64,000 nucleotides of DNA from Oscillospiraceae bacterium (GTDB lineage: Bacteria > Bacillota > Clostridia > Oscillospirales > Oscillospiraceae): positions 1-64,000 of the forward strand of contig JAFTVM010000006.1 in the NCBI GenBank assembly GCA_017465745.1, given 5' to 3'. The notes beneath the pieces are model-generated. The model did not search any database and was not told the origin of the DNA. It saw nothing but the letters and a program-made list of their open reading frames with translations. Made by a program: the position numbers and the translations under genes. Positions 53,653-60,774 of the stretch are shown here, one piece after another; the stretch's first letter is position 1; each line of letters starts with the position of its first letter.

Positions 53653-53940
53653 CATATTTTGTATTTTCAGGGCCCGCGGGGAAACCGCCACGCCCGTAAA
53701 ACCATTTTCTTACTGTCAGATCCAGAAGCAGCACCAGGGGCGCTCCCCACCCGCGCTAGATCCGCCCTCACATTTTTACTTTTTCAGTGATGCGTTATTC
53801 CTCCTGTTTTTGCGGATGGAAGGTTTTGAAAATCGATCCCGCGAACAGACCGCACCATGCTCCACCCACAGCCAGCAGCAGGTGCCGGGAAGCAACAGGA
53901 TCACGGGCTTTGCCTCAGAACCAAACGTATTGAATATCAT
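53653..53940 (-). pseudogene. Remains of alpha/beta hydrolase and ECF membrane protein genes
   Basis: From ATG 53940 the frame gives MIFNTFGSEAKPVILLLPGT, the usual start of a small alpha/beta-hydrolase family, then loses similarity and stops at 53776. In another frame the following DNA reads LLLAVGGAWCGLFAGSIFKTFHPQKQEE and a stop, resembling the end of an ECF S component. Beyond this, 53653-53775 contains only short open pieces (APLVLLLDLTVRKWF) that might be an EcfT fragment. The whole stretch looks like a collapsed operon. Confidence 0.5.
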
Positions 53941-53959
53941 GGCAGCACCGCCCTAATTA

Positions 53960-53975
53960 GTTAGGCTCCGCTAAC
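53960..53975. promoter_or_regulatory. Inverted-repeat operator 3 (GTTAGC family)
   Basis: GTTAGGCTCCGCTAAC, 20 bases before the hydrolase remnant. It matches operators 1 and 2 at 5 of 6 positions in the left arm and all in the right arm. Confidence 0.6.
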
Positions 53976-54185
53976 TTCGTTTTAGTATACATCCGGATTA
54001 TTTCGATGTCAATGGATTTGGGGAGAAGAAAATGCATGCTGCTCATCCATGATCTGTAAAGGCTTCTGATGCCCGGAATACGCTTGAGACCAATGCCCAC
54101 ATTCCCGGTTCCACCGGGGGGATTTGGCACTTGCTAAGTTTTATGTAGGCTTATTTGCACCATAGGGATCAATCCGAAACATTTT

Positions 54186-54290
54186 GCACCGCAGTAGTGC
54201 GTTCGCGTCTCGCCGGGAGGGTGCCAGACACCGTGATTTCATCGAAAATCACGGTGTCTTTCTTATATTTCATCCCATTATGTATTTTCG
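54186..54290 (+). repeat. Second copy of the tRNA-Arg tail and terminator region
   Basis: GGGTGCCA, the hairpin ACACCGTGATTTC/AAATCACGGTGT and about 30 bases beyond it repeat the sequence at 172-243 with roughly 83% identity. Before it, GCGTTCGCGTCTCGCC resembles the T arm of a tRNA, but no full cloverleaf can be made. It may be a decayed tRNA 3' end or an old attachment site. The rest of 53976-54362 shows nothing I recognise. Confidence 0.5.
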
Positions 54291-54362
54291 CGATCTCCTT
54301 CGCACAGCATTTGCGGCCAAAGACAATGCCGGAATCCTCCGGTGTTCATACTCTCCTTTTTC

Positions 54363-55019
54363 TCATTTCTTCTTCCTGAAAAATACGAACCACTCCACAA
54401 ACAGGCACATCCCCATGGCCGCGAAAATATCCGCCACGGAGTGCTGCTTGACGAAGGCGACGGAAATGCAGATCACGCCGCACCACACCGCAATACAGGC
54501 CCGAACCCATCCGGGCACACTTCGCTCCCGGAGCCAGGTGGAGGCAATGCCAAGGGAGTAGGCCACATGGAGGGACGGACACACGCCGGTATTCGTATCC
54601 ACGGCGTAAATCAGGCCGATCAGTCCTGTCAGCAGATTCTCCCTTGGAAATACCTCCGGCCGCAGATCCTGCCGGTTTGGAAACACGATATACACTGCCA
54701 CCGCGATGACCTGGGTCAGGATGATGTAGGTTTGCAGCTTCTTGAAGCCGTCCACATTGTACAGCAGGAAGTACACAAGAGAACCTACGATCAGCAGATA
54801 CCAGCTCACATAAGGAATGATAAACCATTCACAAAATGGCACCACATCATCCAGAGCGCAGTGGACAGGGTAACATTGCTCCGCCGGGATCAGGTTTTCC
54901 GTCAGAAAATACAGCGCAAAGTAAACCACCCAGCCCAGCAGCAGAAACAGGTGCCGGTATTCGGGAGTGTTAAAATTGTGGAGTCTCAGTTTTCGGTAGT
55001 CAACGGTTGGTGTTCGCAT
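54363..55019 (-). CDS. PAP2 superfamily membrane phosphatase/phosphotransferase
   Basis: 218 residues, about six helices. PAP2 motifs: FPNRQDLRPE (first motif region), TGVCPSLHVAYSLG (the PSLHV motif) and SVAFVKQHSVADIFAAM with the catalytic His. These enzymes remove or exchange phosphate on lipids such as phosphatidate or inositol lipids. It overlaps the acyltransferase gene by 20 bases, so the pair probably acts on the same lipid pathway. The start follows AAGGAGG. Confidence 0.88.
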   Translation of the reverse strand: MRTPTVDYRKLRLHNFNTPEYRHLFLLLGWVVYFALYFLTENLIPAEQCYPVHCALDDVVPFCEWFIIPYVSWYLLIVGSLVYFLLYNVDGFKKLQTYIILTQVIAVAVYIVFPNRQDLRPEVFPRENLLTGLIGLIYAVDTNTGVCPSLHVAYSLGIASTWLRERSVPGWVRACIAVWCGVICISVAFVKQHSVADIFAAMGMCLFVEWFVFFRKKK

Positions 55020-55761
55020 GGGTTTCCTCCTTGATTTTGTTGCTGGGATACAGCTTCTTCGGAATGTTGCGGTAAGGAATCACGGTATGCTCCGGCAGAG
55101 AGACTGCCATCTGCGTGATCTCCTCCATCAGGTAGTTGCAGATCCGCCTGCGCTCCGTATCCATGGGATTGGACCCGCAGAAACGAATGGGTTTTCCCAG
55201 AACCATCTTCTTCAGCTTCGGTGCAATATACAGCGGCACGAAAGCCAATTCCTTTCCCGTCCGCTTGTAGTAGAGCTTCGCCACATCGATGAATTTATCC
55301 TGGAAGTCGTAAATGATGTGATTGTGGGGGGCATTATGCTCCGGAAAGATCACCACATGGCTTCCCTCCTGGAGCCGCTTGACGGTATTCTTGAAGGTGC
55401 CCATGATCCGTGCGTCGTGGTAAACGCCGATGGTGTGCGCATTGTTGAAAATACACACCGACAGGGGCGCGATTGCGTACGACAGCAGTTTGTAAAACGG
55501 ATGCGTCCACCGTGGCTTCTGGGACCAGAAATCCTGAAAGGCATAGGCGGGCACATCTTTCAGGTGCATCATCTGCCCTGCACACCAGGTGTAGTGCTTT
55601 CCTGGGCAGTACAGCTCCGCCGCGATGGGACCGTTCATCTGAGTATGGTTGCCCACGATGATGGATGCTTCGTCCTGAAGATTTTCGGTGCCGACTACTT
55701 CGATTTCGGGATAGGCCTGCATTACCATCCATTTGATGAACCGGTACACGATATGGGCCAT
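55000..55761 (-). CDS. PlsC-like lysophospholipid acyltransferase
   Basis: 253 residues. Acyltransferase blocks: IIVGNHTQMNGPIAAELY (block I), CIFNNAHTIGVYHD, VVIFPEHNAPHN (block III with FPE) and FVPLYIAPKL. In block I the HX4D aspartate is Gly (HTQMNG). It probably transfers an acyl chain to a lysophospholipid at the membrane. It has a strong AAGGAGG site and overlaps the PAP2 gene. Confidence 0.82.
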   Translation of the reverse strand: MAHIVYRFIKWMVMQAYPEIEVVGTENLQDEASIIVGNHTQMNGPIAAELYCPGKHYTWCAGQMMHLKDVPAYAFQDFWSQKPRWTHPFYKLLSYAIAPLSVCIFNNAHTIGVYHDARIMGTFKNTVKRLQEGSHVVIFPEHNAPHNHIIYDFQDKFIDVAKLYYKRTGKELAFVPLYIAPKLKKMVLGKPIRFCGSNPMDTERRRICNYLMEEITQMAVSLPEHTVIPYRNIPKKLYPSNKIKEETHANTNR

Positions 55762-55862
55762 ATTCTTGCCTCCTTATGATAGCTTTTACAATGCATTATA
55801 TCTGATTTGGTAGGTTACTTCTGTGAATGGAATGTAAACATTATCAGGTCCTTCGAAAATAG

Positions 55863-55890
55863 AACGCCCAGCCTTTCGGCTGGGCGTTCG
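55863..55890 (-). terminator. Terminator of the TetR gene at 55.9 kb
   Basis: AACGCCCAGC pairs with GCTGGGCGTT around CTTTCG; the minus strand continues CTATTTTCG. Confidence 0.75.
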
Positions 55891-55905
55891 TCTTTTATCG
55901 CAATA

Positions 55906-56493
55906 TTAACCATACTTCCTGCTGTATTTCTCCCTGATGACCCTGGTAACATCGGGATCATCCGGCAGCCCCAACAGGTGCAGCACAACGGGAAGCATGA
56001 TCATCGGCATCTGCTCCACGGGGAATTGATGACTGTCTTCCAGGATCGCCACCAACATCGCGCTGACGGCGGCACCGTAGATCCTTGCCTCCAGCTCCCT
56101 GGTGGGGCTTTCGGAATTTGACAGATAGTGTTCACGGGAGCCCAGATCCAGCGCCAGAGGCAGATCCACCTGATTGGTGCGGACATGGAGCAAAAGCCGC
56201 CCCATATCCATATATCGGGTGGCATACCGCTCCACCAGCACCGACAGGTCACCGGGATGCACCTGAGACAGATTCTCCCGCAGCTCCTTCCGGGCATCCA
56301 GGATCTCCTCCTGGATCTTCTCCGCGATCTCGTACTTGTCCTTAAAATGCTTGTAGAAGGTAGCACGGGAAACCGGTGTGTTGTCCAGGATATCCTGCAC
56401 CGTGATCTTCTCGAAGGGCTTTCTGGACAGCAGGGTCAGAAACGCGGACTGGATCGCCCGGTGGGTACGGTAGTATTGTTTATTTGCGGTCAT
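55906..56493 (-). CDS. TetR family transcriptional regulator
   Basis: 195 residues. N-terminal helix-turn-helix (IQSAFLTLLSRKPFEKITVQDILDNTPVSRATFYKHFKDKYEI) and a C-terminal helical domain typical of the TetR_C_7/DhaS-like group (YMDMGRLLLHVRTNQVDLPLALD). Start 56493 is chosen for CAGGAGGTCTT. The target is not evident; the divergent partner on one side is the acyltransferase and PAP2 pair, on the other side the GH3 gene. Confidence 0.9.
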   Translation of the reverse strand: MTANKQYYRTHRAIQSAFLTLLSRKPFEKITVQDILDNTPVSRATFYKHFKDKYEIAEKIQEEILDARKELRENLSQVHPGDLSVLVERYATRYMDMGRLLLHVRTNQVDLPLALDLGSREHYLSNSESPTRELEARIYGAAVSAMLVAILEDSHQFPVEQMPMIMLPVVLHLLGLPDDPDVTRVIREKYSRKYG

Positions 56494-56516
56494 AAGACCT
56501 CCTGTTGATAGACGAT

Positions 56517-56616
56517 GCCGCCGCAGGCTGTGGGACGCCTGCGGCGGCACGCTGACTGGTGCCCGGAAGGAAGGAGAAAGCCGGGCTTTATTTTTATGTA
56601 GCCTCCCCGCCCCTGA
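56517..56616 (-). terminator. Hairpins after the GH3 gene
   Basis: GCCCGG pairs with CCGGGC (about 56571-56606) with A/T-rich flanks, and GCCGCCGCAGGC pairs perfectly with GCCTGCGGCGGC (56517-56548). They separate the GH3 gene from the TetR gene. Confidence 0.55.
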
Positions 56617-56661
56617 AAGAAGGAGATAAGAAGGAGTGGGGAGGCCGTGGAGGAAGTGGAA

Positions 56662-59628
56662 TTATGCCTTGGCAGCCTTGGACTTCTTGACAGCCTTCAC
56701 CAGCTTCCAGCCGGAGCCGACAGTCAGTAGAGCCATCACGCCGCACAGAACGTACAGGGCGGTCTGCCACCAGGGGGTAACGCCTACAATCTGGGTCTCG
56801 GCGGTGAAGCCGTTCATGGCGTGGGAGTTGGCAACGGTGTACAGGATCCGGTGGGTTGCCTGGCGCATAGCCTGGCAGATGTCGGGGTCATTCTGGTACA
56901 GATTGATCAGATCATCGGTCCACTGGACAGCGGAGGAGTCCCAGCTGTCGGTACCGGCCAGGACGCCCTGAGCCACATCGAAGCTCTTGAGCATGATGCC
57001 GTAGGCAGCGAAGGCGGAGTTGCCAGAGAAGTCGGTCAGACCGAAACCCTTCATGCCCCATTCGCCGCGGAGCACGTTGGTCATCAGACCCTTGTGACCG
57101 CCGGACCAGATGGCACCAAAGCGGGAGAAGGAGTTCATGACGTTCATGGCGCCGCCTTCCACGATAGCCAGGCGGAAGGGCTCCAGATAGATCTCACGGA
57201 TGGACTGTTCGTTGGCCCAGGTGGAAGCGCAGCGGCATTCGGTTTCCTGATCGTTCAGGGCAAAGTGCTTGATGTAGACATAGCAGCCCTTGTCCTGGAT
57301 ACCGCGAACCTCGGAAGCAGCGATCATGCCGCCCAGGTAGGGATCCTCGGAGTAGTACTCGAAGTTACGGCCGCAGTATGCGTTGCGGTGGGTGTTCATG
57401 GCGGGGCCATACAGGCCGACAGCGCCCAGATCCATCATGTCGTTGCCGATGCAGCGGCCCACCTCGTACATCAGGTCGGTGTTCCAGGTGGCAGCCATGA
57501 TGTTCTCGTCAGAGTAAGCGCAGTGGCAGGTGGCAATACCGGTCAGCGCCTGGGTGAAGCCCTGGGGACCGTTGTCATCCAGAGTAGCGGGCTTGGAAAC
57601 AGAGGCCATCATGGCGGTGTTGTGGTAGCCCTGACCGATCAGAACTGCCATCTCCTCGAAGGTGACCTGATCCAGCAGCTTTTCCCAGTCGGGATCGTCA
57701 TAGTCCTTACCGATCATCATGCCCAGGGTCATGTCGCCGTCAGCGCCCATGGTGGGCATAGTGGCGGTGGAACCCTCGGTGCCGGTGTAGGAGTGGTAAC
57801 GGTTCAGGTCAACCAGCATGGCTTCGTTGGCTTCCAGGGTAACTTCCTGGGGCCAGGTGCCCTGCCAGTCGGAGCGGGACAGGTAAGTCAGGTCTTCCAG
57901 ACCGTAGTAGCTCAGAGAGGTGTTGTCGAACTGGTTGGTGATGGCATTGCCGGTGGAAGCGGAAACGGAATAGGTGGTGGTGTCCATCTCATCCTGGGTG
58001 TACTTGTAAGTCAGAGCGGCATTGCCCTCTGCGGTCATGCCGTCGGCAGTGGTGTAGCCCTTGGCAGCTAGAACGTTGTTCAGGGCATCATGGGCATTCT
58101 TGCCAACAGTCAGATAGTAATCGCCTGCATCCAGGATGTAGGTCTTGGCGTTCTTGGAATCGTAGCAGGCCAGCTCCTCACGGGGCACTTCGATGGTGAC
58201 TTCCTCAGTCTGACCGGGCTCCAGAGCCACGGTCTTGGCGAAGCCGCACAGCTCCACAGCTGCCTTTTCGATGCCGTTCTGCTTGTCGTAATCGGTGTAG
58301 GGAGACTGGAAGTAAACTTCCACAACTTCCTTGCCTGCCACGTCGCCGGTGTTCTTAACGTTGACGGTGACAGTGAATGCATCGGTGGCTGCGTCATAGC
58401 TGACGGAATAGTCAGTCCACTCAAAGGTGGTATAGCTCAGACCGTAGCCGAAGGGATAAGCCACTTCGGATGCGTAGTTGTAGGAACCGGCGTTACCGGT
58501 GCCCATGACCACATCCTCATAGCGGGTCTCGTAGTAGCGGTAGCCGATGTAGATGCCTTCCTGGTAGGCGTAATAGTGCATGTTGCCGTCCAGGTTGCTG
58601 GGCATATCATACCAGTTGGCGGTATCTTCCACGTTGGCATTGGTATAGCTGGCGCCATAGCCGCCCACCACAGAGGGAGCGGTGGTGTTGTCGATGCAGT
58701 AGGTATCCACCAGACGGCCGGAGGGATTGGCTGCGCCGGAGATCAGGTCGGCAACGCCGTTCAGGCCCCAGGTGCCGGTATAGCCGATCCACATGGCGGC
58801 ATCGATGCCGTATTCCGCATTCATCAGGAACTCGCACTCAATGGCGTTGGTGGTGTTCAGCAGAACCACGGTCTTCTCGAAGCCTGCTTCTTCGACCATC
58901 TTCAGCATGGCCTTCTCTTCGTCGGTCAGATCCAGCGCATTGGTGCCGTCAACAAACTCGTCCACGGGGATGTCGTACATCTCGCCGCCCAGACGGGTGA
59001 TGACTACCAGTGCCACATCACCGTATTCACCGAAGGAGTCCTTCACAGCATCGGTGTAGACATCCACGGGAACCTCGTTGACATGATAGTTCTGGCGGCC
59101 CTTGGTCACTTCGCCGCTCATGCCCTTGCGGGGCTGGGACAGGTACTCGCTGCCGGGACCGGTCAGATAGAAGTCCCACAGGGTGGGGTTGACGGCAAAG
59201 CCCTCGGCTTCCAGTGCTTCCTTCAGGGTGGGAGCATTGGACGTGTCGATGTCGGCAGAGCCGGTGCCGCAGGTGGCGATGTTCACGCAGGAGTGGCTGA
59301 AGATGCTGATCTTCGCGCCGCCTGCCAGGGGCAGTGCACCGTTGTCATTCTTCAGCAGGACGGTGCCCTCCGCGTGGAGCTGCTCGGCCACTTCGCGGTC
59401 ATGGGCTTCCAATTCCTCCACGGAATCGAAGTCGTTCTCAAAATAGACCACGGAGCCATCCTGATTGATGACCTTATGGGTGGGAGTCTTCAGGGCGATG
59501 TTGATCGCCTGGGCGCTGGACAGGGCGATATTGGTGCCGACGATGCTGGCGATCAGCAGAATGACCAGCAGAACCGTCATGACAGACCACAGCGCGACGC
59601 CGGTGCCCTTTTTCTTCGGGTTAGACAT
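56662..59628 (-). CDS. Membrane-anchored GH3 beta-glucosidase with reversed domain order
   Basis: 988 residues. A membrane helix near the N-terminus (about 14-36) and one near the C-terminus (about 950-972) flank the enzyme. The alpha/beta sandwich domain comes first (LHAEGTVLLKNDNGALPLAGG), then a fibronectin III-like domain (VTVNVKNTGDVAGKEVVEVYFQSP), then the TIM-barrel domain (640-930) with YVYIKHFALNDQE and the predicted nucleophile D866 in GLTDFSGNS. This is the opposite order to most GH3 enzymes but is known from some rumen and gut bacteria. It would hydrolyse beta-glucosides at the outer face. Start 59628 follows GGAGG. Confidence 0.9.
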   Translation of the reverse strand: MSNPKKKGTGVALWSVMTVLLVILLIASIVGTNIALSSAQAINIALKTPTHKVINQDGSVVYFENDFDSVEELEAHDREVAEQLHAEGTVLLKNDNGALPLAGGAKISIFSHSCVNIATCGTGSADIDTSNAPTLKEALEAEGFAVNPTLWDFYLTGPGSEYLSQPRKGMSGEVTKGRQNYHVNEVPVDVYTDAVKDSFGEYGDVALVVITRLGGEMYDIPVDEFVDGTNALDLTDEEKAMLKMVEEAGFEKTVVLLNTTNAIECEFLMNAEYGIDAAMWIGYTGTWGLNGVADLISGAANPSGRLVDTYCIDNTTAPSVVGGYGASYTNANVEDTANWYDMPSNLDGNMHYYAYQEGIYIGYRYYETRYEDVVMGTGNAGSYNYASEVAYPFGYGLSYTTFEWTDYSVSYDAATDAFTVTVNVKNTGDVAGKEVVEVYFQSPYTDYDKQNGIEKAAVELCGFAKTVALEPGQTEEVTIEVPREELACYDSKNAKTYILDAGDYYLTVGKNAHDALNNVLAAKGYTTADGMTAEGNAALTYKYTQDEMDTTTYSVSASTGNAITNQFDNTSLSYYGLEDLTYLSRSDWQGTWPQEVTLEANEAMLVDLNRYHSYTGTEGSTATMPTMGADGDMTLGMMIGKDYDDPDWEKLLDQVTFEEMAVLIGQGYHNTAMMASVSKPATLDDNGPQGFTQALTGIATCHCAYSDENIMAATWNTDLMYEVGRCIGNDMMDLGAVGLYGPAMNTHRNAYCGRNFEYYSEDPYLGGMIAASEVRGIQDKGCYVYIKHFALNDQETECRCASTWANEQSIREIYLEPFRLAIVEGGAMNVMNSFSRFGAIWSGGHKGLMTNVLRGEWGMKGFGLTDFSGNSAFAAYGIMLKSFDVAQGVLAGTDSWDSSAVQWTDDLINLYQNDPDICQAMRQATHRILYTVANSHAMNGFTAETQIVGVTPWWQTALYVLCGVMALLTVGSGWKLVKAVKKSKAAKA

Positions 59629-59828
59629 TACATTTTCCTCCATTTCAGTAGGACACCTCTAAAAACTCCCCCTTTGCGATTTGGCCGGATCTTCGGCTCC
59701 AACTATACGGATCGAAAATCCCGCAATACACAAAGTATTCCGAAATTTCCGATCCTTTATTTGGAACCAAATCCCTCGCCCAAATCATCAAAAAAGAGTT
59801 TTGAGAGGTTTCCCGTAGTTGTCCCAAA

Positions 59829-59856
59829 ATTAGAACATATTTTAGAACATGTTTTA
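59829..59856. promoter_or_regulatory. Probable TetR operator at the GH3 start of transcription
   Basis: TTAGAACAT occurs twice in tandem (from 59830 and 59842) and continues into AACATGTT, a palindrome. It lies directly downstream of the GH3 -10 box, where bound repressor would block transcription. Confidence 0.6.
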
Positions 59857-59885
59857 ATTATAAACATCCACTATTTGATTGTCAA
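59857..59885 (-). promoter_or_regulatory. Promoter of the GH3 gene
   Basis: On the minus strand TTGACA (59885-59880) and TATAAT (59862-59857) are exactly 17 bases apart: a full-consensus promoter. The leader to the ATG is about 220 bases long and carries no gene. Confidence 0.85.
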
Positions 59886-59955
59886 TAGAATGACCCTTTC
59901 AATTTGTATGGGTTTGTGGTACAATATCGGAAAATGAAGAAGATGAGGACACATT

Positions 59956-60570
59956 ATGACAGATAAACACATTCCCCAGGCCCAGCGGTCCCAGGAAAAG
60001 AAGCGGCAAATCTATGAGACTGCCATGGGCATGTTCCGGGACAAGGGCTACAACCAGACCACCATCCGGGACATCTGCACCGCTGCCGGTATCACCACCG
60101 GCACCTTCTATAATTTTTTCGGAGACAAATTCGGTATTGTTCAGGAGCACTACCGCTACCTGATCGCCAGCCGTGAATCCCATCTGGAATTCGCTGCCGC
60201 TAAGCTGGCAAATCCCTACCAGACCATCTGTGACTACTTCCTGTCCCTGGCAACAGTCAGCAGCATGATGGGCAAGGATCTGTCCCGGGCGTTTTCCTAC
60301 CATGCCCCTGAAATGGTGGCAGGTGTCGCCGCTGCCGGCGGAAACAGCGTCCACCGCATCGCTCTCTTCCTTGGCAAGGCAAAAGACTGCGGTGCCATTC
60401 CCGCTGACACCGACCCCTGGCATACGGCGGAATTTCTCATCGCAGGCTACATGGGCATGATGCAGTACTGGCACAACTTCTCCACCGGCGAATCCCTGGA
60501 GGACGTCGGCCGCAGAATGCTCCCCCTTCTTTTCTCCGCTGTCACAGATCAGAACCTGGAAATTTTATAA
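59956..60570 (+). CDS. TetR family transcriptional regulator, divergent from GH3
   Basis: 204 residues. N-terminal helix-turn-helix (ETAMGMFRDKGYNQTTIRDICTAAGITTGTFYNFFGDKFGI) and a helical ligand domain. It follows GAGGA and a -10 box TACAAT (59920-59925). Given the divergent layout and the palindromic site between them, it probably represses the GH3 gene and perhaps itself. The inducer is unknown. Confidence 0.92.
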   Translation: MTDKHIPQAQRSQEKKRQIYETAMGMFRDKGYNQTTIRDICTAAGITTGTFYNFFGDKFGIVQEHYRYLIASRESHLEFAAAKLANPYQTICDYFLSLATVSSMMGKDLSRAFSYHAPEMVAGVAAAGGNSVHRIALFLGKAKDCGAIPADTDPWHTAEFLIAGYMGMMQYWHNFSTGESLEDVGRRMLPLLFSAVTDQNLEIL

Positions 60571-60589
60571 GATCCAATTGAAAAACAAA

Positions 60590-60638
60590 TCCCGCAGAAG
60601 CATGCCTGAACAGCGTGCCTCTGCGGGACTTCTTTATT
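60590..60638 (+). terminator. Terminator of the divergent TetR gene
   Basis: TCCCGCAGA pairs with TCTGCGGGA around a loop that itself contains GCATGC; CTTCTTTATTT follows. Confidence 0.8.
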
Positions 60639-60774
60639 TGAGTTTTCTGCGTAATCGGATCATGGTAAACGCCGCCTGTTTCTTTCCGGATCAGTGATGC
60701 GGTTGAAAGAAGGGTCAGCGACATTCTCATTCCCCGCTTCAGGCCCCCAAGAAGAGGAACATGAGAAAAACAGG

